Origin: Bradyrhizobium sp.
Lineage (GTDB): Bacteria > Pseudomonadota > Alphaproteobacteria > Rhizobiales > Xanthobacteraceae
Direction: 5' to 3'
Length of the DNA: 11,241 bases
Assembly (NCBI GenBank): GCA_028290305.1
Contig: JAQGKC010000190.1
Span: 1 to 11,241 of the forward strand
Part shown: in pieces, positions 1 through 7,100 of the stretch
How positions within the stretch are numbered: the stretch's first letter is position 1
How the letters are laid out: each line of letters begins with the position of its first letter
Made by a program: the position numbers and the translations under genes
The notes under the pieces: model-generated
Seen by the model: only the letters and a program-made list of their open reading frames with translations
Told to the model about the DNA's origin: nothing
Databases searched by the model: none

Positions 1-771
1 ATCGATATGAAGACGCCGCCAAAGGTCCAGGTCGATACAATGACGGCCGACGGGTATTTTGCCTATGCAGCGGAGTTGCTCAAGCTTCACCCGCCTCATG
101 TCACCGATGAGCCGATCATCGCGCAGATGAGGAGAATCGGCATCGAGGTCGGCAAGAGCTTTGACATGGGCAAGCTCGATCCGGTCGTGCAAAGAGCGCT
201 GAAAACCGCGCCGCAGGACGGGCAGAAGCTGATGGCCTGGAAGGTGTCGACGCTGGCGCGGGTTGCGAATGGCTGGTCGATGAACACCGACACCATGGGT
301 GTCTACGGTAACTACTACCTGAAGCGGGCCATCGTCTCGCAAGTCGGGCTCGGTGCGAATCTCGTCGAGGACGCCATTTATCCCCTCAATCTCGGCGACG
401 AATCCGGCAAGCCGCTGGAGGGCGCCAACAAATACACCATCACATTCGCGAAAGGCGCGACACCGCCGGTCAATGCCTTCTGGTCGATCACCCTTTACGA
501 TCAGGAAGGATTCCAGGTCGGCAACGTCCTGAACCGCTTCGCCGTCAGCAGCTGGATGCCGTTTAAATACAATGCGGACGGTTCGCTCGATCTTTACTTC
601 CAGAACGAAAGTCCGGGCAAGGACGTGGAAGCCAACTGGCTTCCGGCGCCGAAGGGAGCCTTCAACCTGACCATGCGCCTCTACAGCCCGAAGTCGGAGG
701 CGCTGACCGGCAAATGGAATCCTCCGCCAGTCGTGAAGACGCAGGTAATGGTGGGTTTGTCGGCTCAGTAG
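1..771 (+). CDS. DUF1254/DUF1214 domain protein, C-terminal part (5' end outside window)
   Basis: The reading frame is open from the first base of the window, so this is the 3' portion of a longer gene. The in-frame ATG at position 7 is probably internal, because family members are usually well over 400 residues and only about 256 codons are present here. The visible part covers the end of the DUF1254 region and a complete DUF1214 region. Its recognisable stretches include NTDTMGVYGNYYLKRAI, EDAIYPLN, PPVNAFWSITLYD, LKYNADGSLDLYFQNESPGK-like text and EANWLPAPKG, followed by a proline-rich C-terminus. The biochemical function of this family is not established. Members are often exported, but any signal peptide would lie upstream of the window. 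The gene is convergent with dps, and a GC-rich hairpin lies between the two stops. Family assignment is secure; function is unknown. Confidence 0.88.
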   Translation: MDMKTPPKVQVDTMTADGYFAYAAELLKLHPPHVTDEPIIAQMRRIGIEVGKSFDMGKLDPVVQRALKTAPQDGQKLMAWKVSTLARVANGWSMNTDTMGVYGNYYLKRAIVSQVGLGANLVEDAIYPLNLGDESGKPLEGANKYTITFAKGATPPVNAFWSITLYDQEGFQVGNVLNRFAVSSWMPFKYNADGSLDLYFQNESPGKDVEANWLPAPKGAFNLTMRLYSPKSEALTGKWNPPPVVKTQVMVGLSAQ

Positions 772-783
772 GAGTGTACGGAA

Positions 784-838
784 CGCCGGCGCTTGGCGCC
801 GGCGGCCGACCTATCTCACTTCGCAGAGCGACCTGCGA
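784..838. terminator. Hairpins between convergent DUF1254 and dps genes
   Basis: The 76-bp gap between the two convergent stop codons holds two perfect inverted repeats. The first has 9-bp arms at 784-792 and 796-804 (CGCCGGCGC, loop TTG). The second has 6-bp arms at 821-826 and 833-838 (TCGCAG/CTGCGA). Neither is followed by a T-run on either strand, so they are not textbook intrinsic terminators. The position suggests a shared bidirectional transcript end or 3' stabilising structure. That role is inferred. Confidence 0.45.
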
Positions 839-847
839 GGAGCAGCC

Positions 848-1375
848 CTACGCCGCGTTGCTGCCTTCCTGGCGGCTGGCCTCGAACAGGAACCAGGTGC
901 GACGCTCGGTTTCGTCGATGAACGTCTCGAGCAGGCCGGCGGTGCCGGAATCCTTGTTATCGTCGGCAAGCTCGTGGGCTTTCCGCATCGCGGCGGCGAT
1001 GTGCTTGTTGTCTTCCATCAATTCGCGCAGCATCTCGCGCGGCGGGACATAACTCTCATTGTTGTCCTTGATGGTCTGGTGCTTCCCGATATCCCCGATC
1101 GAGCGCAGCGTAGTGCCGCCCAGCTTGCGAACCCGCTCGGCCAGTTGATCGGTGGTAGCGAAGATCGCATCGGACTGCTCATCGAGCATGATGTGATAGT
1201 CGTGGAAATGCCGGCCGCTGACGTGCCAGTGAAAATTCTTGGTCTTCACATAGAGCGCGAAGGCGTCAGCCAGCAGCGTGTTGAGCGACGCCGAAATCTT
1301 GTCTACCGCGGCGCGCGGCAGGTCGGTCGGCGTATCGAGATCGGGGGAGGTTTTGTCAGGCTTGGTTTTGCTCAC
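848..1375 (-). CDS. dps: Dps-family DNA-binding ferritin-like protein
   Basis: This is a ferritin-superfamily miniferritin. Dodecameric Dps proteins oxidise Fe(II) with peroxide, store the mineral and protect DNA in stressed cells. I chose the GTG at 1375 as the start (175 aa). It has an AGGAAGG ribosome-binding sequence about 6 nt upstream, and the protein then begins SKTKPDK like relatives. The ATG at 1414 would add 13 residues and has no comparable site. The ferroxidase set is complete: H49 in FHWHVSG, then H61, D65, D76 and E80, at exactly the +12, +16, +27 and +31 spacing of classical Dps. The lysine-bearing N-terminal tail could contact DNA. The C-terminal part carries the family-like FIDETERRTWFLFEASRQ stretch. 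The gene is preceded by an EcfG-type stress promoter (1439-1464), which fits a general stress response gene. Confidence 0.93.
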   Translation of the reverse strand: MSKTKPDKTSPDLDTPTDLPRAAVDKISASLNTLLADAFALYVKTKNFHWHVSGRHFHDYHIMLDEQSDAIFATTDQLAERVRKLGGTTLRSIGDIGKHQTIKDNNESYVPPREMLRELMEDNKHIAAAMRKAHELADDNKDSGTAGLLETFIDETERRTWFLFEASRQEGSNAA

Positions 1376-1438
1376 GATGGACCTTCCTGTTAGGAAACTG
1401 GAAATTGACGGCAATGGACACGGGTCGCCGGACCATCT

Positions 1439-1464
1439 AACGCATCATATCCCCTGCCGGTTCC
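1439..1464 (-). promoter_or_regulatory. EcfG/RpoE2-type general stress promoter for dps
   Basis: Read on the minus strand there is GGAAC (1464-1460), 17 nt, then CGTT (1442-1439). This matches the alphaproteobacterial EcfG/RpoE2 consensus, GGAAC with 16-17 nt to a cGTT box. Transcription would begin near 1430, giving a leader of about 55 nt before the GTG at 1375. Dps genes are recurrent members of the alphaproteobacterial general stress regulon. The match is seen directly; sigma factor dependence is inferred. Confidence 0.7.
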
Positions 1465-1476
1465 GTGACCGGAACC
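1459..1476. repeat. Perfect inverted repeat overlapping dps promoter -35
   Basis: GGTTCCG at 1459-1465 and CGGAACC at 1470-1476 form a perfect 7-bp inverted repeat with a TGAC spacer. It lies in the divergent dps/methyltransferase intergenic region and contains the GGAAC box of the proposed dps promoter. The symmetry puts a second GGAAC on the plus strand at 1471-1475, but no GTT box follows it at the right distance. It could be an operator or fortuitous. Confidence 0.4.
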
Positions 1477-1502
1477 CCCGTTTTTACCGGACCCCTGCGA
1501 CG

Positions 1503-2198
1503 ATGGACGACTGGATCGACTATTACGATTCCACGCACACGATTTACGCGAGCAGGCTGCATCGCGACCTTCATTTCCAGCTGATCGCCAAGGATATCAT
1601 CGGCTACATTTCCTCGCCGGACGCGGTAGTGCTCGATTATGCCTGTGGCGAAGCGTTGTCCGCGGCGCGGGTAGCGGAGGCCTGCGGCAAACTTTATCTA
1701 GCCGAGCCTGCGCCGGGTGTGCGCGGTCGGCTGATCGCGCGGTTTGCCCCGAATACGAAGATCCGGGTGCGCTCGCTCGATGACTTGCGAAAAATGGACG
1801 AAAAGTCGATCGATCTCGCAATCATGAACTCCGTGGCCCAGTACATGACGCCGGCCGAGCTCGATGCCGCGTTCGCGGTTATCCGGCGGCTCCTGAAACC
1901 CGGCGGCCGTCTGGTTTTGGGCGATATCCTGCGTCCGGAGGTCGGCATGCCCAGGGACGTGATCGCGTTGCTGCGTTTCGCGCTGACCCACGGCTTTCTG
2001 AAAGACGCCCTGTTCGGACTGCTCAGCACCGCGCTATCGGATTACCGGCAATTGCGCTCGCGCGTCGGCCTGCAGCGTTACAGCGAAGCCGAGATGGTTG
2101 CGAAACTCGCGGCGGCCGGATTTACCGCCTCGCGCGCGCATTTCAACATCGGACACAATCCGTGGCGGATGACGTTCGTCGCGCGCCATGCGTTCTGA
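1503..2198 (+). CDS. Class I SAM-dependent methyltransferase
   Basis: A 231-residue protein with a Rossmann-type methyltransferase fold. Motif I is VLDYACGEA at about residues 43-51, an acidic LAEPAP strand follows (motif II), then an SIDLAIMNSVAQYM segment (motif IV-like), and the post-core LLKPGGRLVLGDIL is typical of Methyltransf_11/25 families. The substrate cannot be read from sequence. The frame is open further upstream, to an ATG at 1278 and another at 1377. Those starts would run through dps and its promoter, while the ATG at 1503 gives an N-terminus (MDDWIDYYDSTHTIY) that looks like relatives, so I chose it although no strong ribosome-binding site precedes it. It is divergent from dps and probably transcribed alone. 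The nearest downstream gene is the tRNA-like sequence at 2266. Confidence 0.8.
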   Translation: MDDWIDYYDSTHTIYASRLHRDLHFQLIAKDIIGYISSPDAVVLDYACGEALSAARVAEACGKLYLAEPAPGVRGRLIARFAPNTKIRVRSLDDLRKMDEKSIDLAIMNSVAQYMTPAELDAAFAVIRRLLKPGGRLVLGDILRPEVGMPRDVIALLRFALTHGFLKDALFGLLSTALSDYRQLRSRVGLQRYSEAEMVAKLAAAGFTASRAHFNIGHNPWRMTFVARHAF

Positions 2199-2265
2199 GA
2201 CTTGCCGTTAGGGTTAACCAAGGCTAGGCGTAGCCCACGGCAGCGCGATCGGCGATGATCGGCAC

Positions 2266-2342
2266 GGCCCGGTGGCGGAAAGCGTCGACGCGAGAGCAGT
2301 GCATCGCTCTTTATCCTGGTTCAAATCCAGGCCGGGCCTCCA
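2266..2342 (+). tRNA. Non-canonical tRNA, probably tRNA-Cys(GCA), 8-nt anticodon loop
   Basis: These 77 nt fold as a cloverleaf. The acceptor stem is GGCCCGG (2266-2272) with CCGGGCC (2332-2338), perfect over 7 bp. The D stem is GCG (2275-2277) with CGC (2289-2291). The anticodon stem is AGAGC (2293-2297) with GCTCT (2306-2310). The variable loop has 4 nt, and the T arm is CCTGG, TTCAAAT, CCAGG (2315-2331). Discriminator T73 is at 2339 and an encoded CCA at 2340-2342. T8, A14 and A21 equivalents are present. Oddities are an 8-nt anticodon loop (AGTGCATC, 2298-2305) and a D loop lacking the usual GG. Placing U33 at 2300 gives anticodon GCA. With U73, G2:C71 and C3:G70 this matches cysteine identity. 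A decaying tRNA or a non-Cys specialised tRNA remains possible. Confidence 0.6.
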
Positions 2343-2371
2343 ACTTTCCCTATAGTAACCGGCATCGCAAA

Positions 2372-2740
2372 TCAGTCGGCGCCCACAATCTCGCACTCGG
2401 GAAACTGCAACCGCTCGGCATCGCGCGCTGCGGATTTGATCACCGCATCCAAGAGACCCGGAAAGCGCGCATCGAGATCTTCGCGGCGCAGCTTCATCAA
2501 TCGGTTGGTTCCGACGATTCGGGTCTGCATCAGGCCGGAATCGCGCAGCTTCGCGAAATGGTACGCGAGATTGGACTTGCCGCTGAGCGCATTGAAGTCC
2601 CCGCAGCACAATTCGGTCGCAGCGCGCTCGTGCTTTGCCAAGGTATAAACAATCGCAAGCCGTGTGGGATCGCTCAGGCAATCCAGCACCATTGGCAGGT
2701 CGATCTGTTCACGAGTCGGATGGCGGATCGAGCGATTCAT
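2372..2740 (-). CDS. ArsR-family winged-helix transcriptional regulator
   Basis: A 122-residue single-domain protein. Residues about 17-90 match the ArsR/SmtB winged helix-turn-helix: LDCLSDPTRLAIVYTL opens the fold, KSNLAYHFAKLRDSGLM is the recognition-helix segment, and VGTNRLMKLRREDL is the wing. Proteins of this family are usually repressors released from DNA by a metal, metalloid or other small signal. C45 and C46 (ELCCGDF) fall where ArsR proteins carry their ELCVC thiol cluster, and C21 lies nearby, so thiol-based sensing is possible, but the ligand is unknown. The gene is divergent from the MFS exporter, and two inverted repeats lie between them. That is the classic layout of a repressor controlling itself and the transporter. 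The ATG at 2740 is the natural start; its ribosome-binding site is weak. Confidence 0.88.
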   Translation of the reverse strand: MNRSIRHPTREQIDLPMVLDCLSDPTRLAIVYTLAKHERAATELCCGDFNALSGKSNLAYHFAKLRDSGLMQTRIVGTNRLMKLRREDLDARFPGLLDAVIKSAARDAERLQFPECEIVGAD

Positions 2741-2775
2741 AGCTTGTCATAACAATTCGGGCCCGCTGTCGCAAT

Positions 2776-2793
2776 GTTCAATAGTTATTGAAC
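2776..2793. promoter_or_regulatory. Operator 1 of the ArsR/MFS divergent region
   Basis: GTTCAATAGTTATTGAAC is a perfect inverted repeat with 7-bp arms and a 4-nt spacer. It ends 3 bp before the -35 box of the MFS promoter and lies about 35 bp upstream of the arsR start. It shares its half-sites with operator 2. ArsR-family sites are commonly such TTCAA-type dyads. Binding is inferred. Confidence 0.7.
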
Positions 2794-2796
2794 CAA

Positions 2797-2825
2797 TTGA
2801 CATCCGTTCGCTCGTGCACAATAGT
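2797..2825 (+). promoter_or_regulatory. Sigma-70-type promoter of the MFS gene
   Basis: A consensus -35 TTGACA (2797-2802) is followed after 17 nt by AATAGT (2820-2825), a 4/6 match to the -10 box. The predicted start is near 2832. The promoter is framed by the two inverted repeats, and operator 2 overlaps its -10 and start region, so repressor binding would block it. An AGGA ribosome-binding site follows at 2843-2846, 8 nt before the MFS ATG. Confidence 0.6.
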
Positions 2826-2842
2826 TCAATACTTGTTGAACT
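2823..2842. promoter_or_regulatory. Operator 2 of the ArsR/MFS divergent region
   Basis: AGTTCAATACTTGTTGAACT is an inverted repeat with 7 exactly paired outer bases and the same 4-nt spacing as operator 1 (one mismatch in 8). It overlaps the -10 box and the expected start site of the MFS promoter. Its centre is 48 bp from that of operator 1. Confidence 0.7.
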
Positions 2843-2854
2843 AGGAATGACACG

Positions 2855-4015
2855 ATGAGCGTATTGTGGCTGGCGGTAGCGGCATTCGCGATTGGCACAG
2901 AAGCTTTTGTCATCGCTGGATTATTGCCGGTTATTGCATCTGACCTGCAGATTTCCCTGGCCGCGACAGGACAGCTGGTGACGGCCTACGCCCTGACCTA
3001 TGCGGTTGGTTCGCCGATTCTGGCGGTGACGTTCAATAATCTTGACCGACGAACCGTGCTGACGCTCGCGCTGTGCTGTTTCATCGCCGGCAACTTGCTG
3101 GCTGTGGTGGCAGCGAGCTTCGCCATGCTGCTGGTGTCCCGGATGCTGATGGCGCTGGGCGCCGGCCTGTGCATGCCGACCGCGCTTGCCGTCGCGGTCG
3201 CTATAGCGTCCCCAGAACGCCGTGGCCGCGCCATCGCGCTCGTGACCTCAGGCATGACCATCGCGACCGTACTTGGAGTGCCGCTGGGAACCTGGATCGG
3301 CAACCGTTACGGCTGGCGGGCGACATTTATCCTGGTTGCAGGATTGGGCGCCGTCGCCCTCGCCGGGCTGCTGTTCGGATTGCCGCGGGGCTTGCCGCGC
3401 AACACGGCTACGCTTGGCCAGCGGCTCGCGGTGGCCCGGCACAGCGCCGTGCTACGTGCTCTTTTAATCACGGCATTCTGGGCCATGGGCGGCTTCACCG
3501 TTTTCACCTATCTGGCAATCCCCCTGCATAATCTGGGGCTTAGCCCGACGGAAATCAGTCTCGCTTTGCTCATCTTTGGTGTCGCCGCGGCGATCGGCAA
3601 CATGCTGGGCGGCACGCTGGCCGACCGCATCGGCCCGGTCCCGACCGCAACTTTGGGCCTGGTCACGATGATGATGGCGCTGACGCTGCAATCGATCACA
3701 CTGAAATTCGCGCCGCCGGAATACGCCCGAGCGGTTGTGCTCAGTCTGATATTTTTTTGGGGTATCGGCGGATGGGCGTTTTACACGGGCCAGGTGGCTA
3801 ATCTGGTGCACATCGAGCCACATGCTTCGATGATCGCAGTGTCGCTGAACGCCTCTGCCATGTATCTCGGGTTCGCCGCTGGCGGCGCACTGGGTGGAAT
3901 CGTCCTCACCGCGCTTTCACCAACCGACCTTGGCTGGGTCGGAGGGAGCAGCGTCGCGACGGCGCTTGCGATGGTCCTGCTTCGCGGACGGCAGGCGCGG
4001 CTCAAAACAGCATAA
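2855..4015 (+). CDS. MFS transporter, DHA1-like drug/metabolite exporter
   Basis: A 386-residue integral membrane protein with about 12 hydrophobic segments and almost no soluble domain, the size and shape of DHA1-type major facilitator exporters of the AraJ/YdhP/PbuE kind. The N-terminal ATEAFVIAGLLP-type helix (here GTEAFVIAGLLP), the loop 2-3 motif A remnant NNLDRRTVL, an RRGRAIALV segment and the antiporter motif C region (GVPLGTWIG, about residues 140-149) support proton-driven efflux across the inner membrane. The substrate cannot be deduced. The start at 2855 has an AGGA site 8 nt upstream and follows operator 2 directly. The divergent ArsR regulator suggests expression only when an inducing compound is present. 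An intrinsic terminator-like hairpin lies about 95 bp downstream. Confidence 0.88.
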   Translation: MSVLWLAVAAFAIGTEAFVIAGLLPVIASDLQISLAATGQLVTAYALTYAVGSPILAVTFNNLDRRTVLTLALCCFIAGNLLAVVAASFAMLLVSRMLMALGAGLCMPTALAVAVAIASPERRGRAIALVTSGMTIATVLGVPLGTWIGNRYGWRATFILVAGLGAVALAGLLFGLPRGLPRNTATLGQRLAVARHSAVLRALLITAFWAMGGFTVFTYLAIPLHNLGLSPTEISLALLIFGVAAAIGNMLGGTLADRIGPVPTATLGLVTMMMALTLQSITLKFAPPEYARAVVLSLIFFWGIGGWAFYTGQVANLVHIEPHASMIAVSLNASAMYLGFAAGGALGGIVLTALSPTDLGWVGGSSVATALAMVLLRGRQARLKTA

Positions 4016-4016
4016 A

Positions 4017-4070
4017 ATGCCGGTTGATTGCGCTCTTAAAGCCCTTTCGCGGCTGCGAAATCTGTTCTAA
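4017..4070 (+). other. Possible 17-codon leader ORF upstream of carB
   Basis: Directly after the MFS stop, an ATG at 4017 opens a 17-codon frame (MPVDCALKALSRLRNLF) ending at 4070, about 40 nt before the terminator-like hairpin in front of carB. No convincing ribosome-binding site is visible and codon content is only mildly biased (4 Leu, 2 Arg). It is listed only because a translated leader before an attenuator would be meaningful. It may be chance. Confidence 0.15.
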
Positions 4071-4110
4071 AGACCACCCGCGCGCGAGGACGATCGCGCT
4101 CTTGGCTCGA

Positions 4111-4139
4111 GGGACGCGCAGTATGCGCGCCCTTTTTTT
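4111..4139 (+). terminator. Intrinsic terminator / candidate carB attenuator
   Basis: GGG (4111-4113), a bulged A, and CGCGCA (4115-4120) pair with TGCGCG (4124-4129) and CCC (4130-4132) around a GTA loop. Seven T residues (4133-4139) follow at once. This is a textbook intrinsic terminator. Only 28 nt separate it from the carB ATG, which hardly leaves room for a promoter. It either ends MFS transcripts or, if carB is transcribed from upstream, acts as an attenuator. An upstream GCGCG/CGCGC pairing (4082-4086 with 4095-4099) and a TTTCGC/GCGAAA hairpin (4045-4060) offer alternative structures. Confidence 0.75.
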
Positions 4140-4167
4140 GTGCCCAATTCCCTGCCCGTGAGAGTGA

Positions 4168-7100
4168 ATGCCGAAAAGAACCGACATCTCCACCATCCTG
4201 ATCATCGGCGCCGGTCCCATCGTGATCGGCCAGGCCTGCGAATTCGACTATTCGGGTACGCAGGCGGTCAAGACGCTGAAGGAAGAGGGCTACCGCATCG
4301 TCCTCGTCAATTCCAATCCGGCGACGATCATGACCGATCCGGAATTGGCGGATGCGACCTATATCGAGCCGATCACGCCTGAGATCGTCGCCAAGATCAT
4401 CGAGAAGGAACGTTACGTCATTCCCGGTGGCTTTGCGCTGCTGCCCACCATGGGCGGCCAGACCGCGCTGAACTGCGCGCTGTCGCTGCGCCGGCAAGGA
4501 ACGCTCGCGAAATTCGACGTCGAGATGATCGGTGCCACCGCTGATGCCATCGACAAGGCCGAGGATCGCGGCCGTTTCCGCGAGGCCATGACCAAGATCG
4601 GGCTGGAGACGCCGCGCTCGATCCAGACCAAGAACCTGCCCGATGCGCTGCGCGCGCTCGATGACATCGGCCTTCCCGCGATCATCCGACCGTCCTTCAC
4701 GATGGGCGGCACCGGCGGCGGCATCGCCTACACCAAACATGAATTCATCGAGATCGTCGAACGCGGCATCGACGCCTCCCCCACCGACGAAATCCTGATC
4801 GAGGAATCCGTGCTCGGCTGGAAAGAGTTCGAGATGGAGGTGGTGCGGGATAAAAAAGACAATTGCATCATCATCTGCTCGATCGAGAACCTCGATCCGA
4901 TGGGCGTGCATACCGGCGATTCCATCACCGTGGCGCCGGCGCTGACGCTGACGGATAAGGAATACCAGATCATGCGCGACGCCTCGCTGGCGGTGCTGCG
5001 CGAGATCGGGGTGGAGACCGGCGGCTCCAACGTGCAGTTCGGCGTCAATCCGGCCGATGGGCGCATGGTCGTGATCGAGATGAATCCGCGGGTGTCGCGT
5101 TCTTCCGCGCTCGCTTCAAAGGCCACCGGCTTTCCCATTGCAAAAGTCGCGGCCAAGCTCGCGGTCGGCTACACGCTCGACGAGATCGCCAACGACATCA
5201 CCGGCGGCGCGACGCCGGCTTCATTCGAGCCGACCATCGATTATGTCGTCACCAAGATTCCGCGCTTTGCGTTCGAGAAATTTCCCGGCGCCGCCACCAC
5301 GCTGACCACCTCGATGAAATCGGTCGGCGAAGTGATGGCGATCGGCCGCACCTTTCAGGAGAGCCTGCAAAAAGCCTTGCGCGGCCTCGAAACCGGGCTG
5401 ACCGGACTCGACGAAATCGAGATCGAAGGCCTCGGCCGCAGCGACGACAAGAACGCCATCCGCGCCGCATTGGGCACGCCGACGCCGGATCGTCTTCTGC
5501 AAGTGGCCCAGGCGATGCGGCTCGGCTGGAGCAATGACGAGATCTTCACGTCCTGCAAGATCGATCCATGGTTCCTGGCGGAAATGCGCGGCATCGTGGA
5601 AATGGAATCCAGGATCAAGACGAACGGCCTGCCCGCGAACGCATTCGGCATGCGCACCCTGAAGGCGATGGGATTTTCCGACGCGCGGCTTGCAGTGCTG
5701 GGCGGAACCACTGAGGCCGACGTCAAGGCACGGCGTCGCGCGCTTGGGGTTCGCCCGGTATTCAAGCGCATTGACACCTGTGCTGCGGAGTTCGCTTCGC
5801 CCACCGCCTACATGTATTCGACTTATGAATCGCCATTCGCGGGCGCGCTCGCAGACGAGAGCGCGCCGTCCGACAAGAACAAGGTCATCATTCTCGGCGG
5901 CGGACCGAACCGGATCGGCCAGGGCATCGAGTTCGATTATTGCTGCTGCCATGCCTGCTTCGCATTGCACGACGCCGGCTATGAAACCATCATGATCAAC
6001 TGCAATCCGGAAACGGTGTCGACCGATTACGACACCGCGGATCGATTGTATTTCGAACCGCTGACCGCTGAGGACGTGCTCGAAATCATCGACACCGAAA
6101 AGCAGAACGGCACCCTGCACGGCGTGATCGTGCAGTTCGGCGGTCAGACGCCGCTCAAGCTCGCCCACGCGCTGGAGGCGGCCGACGTGCCGATCCTCGG
6201 CACCTCGCCCGACGCCATCGACCTGGCCGAAGACCGCGACCGTTTCAAGCGCGTGCTCGACAAGCTGCGGCTGAAGCAGCCGAAAAACGGCATCGCCTAT
6301 TCGGTCGAGCAGGCGCGGCTGGTAGCTGCGGATCTCGGGCTGCCGCTGGTGGTGCGTCCGTCCTACGTGCTCGGCGGCCGCGCGATGCAGATCATCCGCG
6401 AGGAAACCCAGCTCAGCGATTACCTGCTCGGCACGTTGCCCGAGTTGGTGCCGGGTGACGTCAAGGCGCGCTATCCGAACGACAAGACCGGACAGATCAA
6501 TACCGTGCTCGGCACCAATCCGCTGCTGTTCGATCGCTATCTGTCCGATGCCATCGAGATCGACGTCGATTGCCTGAGCGACGGCAAGGACACTTTCATC
6601 GTCGGCATCATGGAGCATATCGAGGAGGCCGGCATTCACTCTGGCGACTCCGCCTGCTCGCTGCCGCCGCATTCGCTCGACATCAGGATGATCAGCGAAT
6701 TGGAGCGGCAAACGCGTGAGTTGGCGCTCGGTCTCGACGTGGTCGGATTGATGAACGTGCAATACGCCATCAAGGATGGCGACATCTACGTGCTCGAAGT
6801 CAATCCGCGGGCGTCGCGCACGGTGCCGTTCGTGGCCAAGGTGATGGGCATCCCGGTGGCGAAGATTGCCGCCAGGATCATGGCCGGCGAGAAGATCGCG
6901 GACTTCAACTTGAAGAAACGCAAGCTCGACCATGTCGGCGTCAAGGAGTCCGTTTTCCCGTTCGCCCGTTTCCCCGGCGTCGACACCGTGCTCGGTCCGG
7001 AGATGCGCTCGACCGGCGAGGTGATGGGCATCGACAGTTCGTTCGAAGTCGCATTCGCCAAGAGCCAGCTCGGCGGCGGCACCCGCGTGCCGCGCAAGGG

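Noticed and set aside
974..1393. Plus-strand open frame across dps
   Set aside because: It overlaps the well-supported dps gene on the opposite strand and has no family resemblance.
1278..1502. N-terminal extension of the methyltransferase to ATG 1278 or 1377
   Set aside because: The extension overlaps the dps coding region and its promoter, and its residues do not resemble methyltransferase N-termini. ATG 1503 is preferred.
2214..2681. Minus-strand 155-codon frame across the tRNA-like gene and arsR
   Set aside because: It runs out of frame through arsR and over the tRNA cloverleaf, so it is a shadow.
4036..4911. Antisense open frame over the carB start and upstream region
   Set aside because: Low-complexity composition typical of a shadow frame. 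It covers the terminator hairpin and the conserved carB N-terminus.
5221..6933. Long antisense open frame (570 codons) opposite carB
   Set aside because: It is a shadow of the GC-rich, strongly conserved carB frame. Its product is Arg/His/Asp-rich, with no recognisable domain and no ribosome-binding site.
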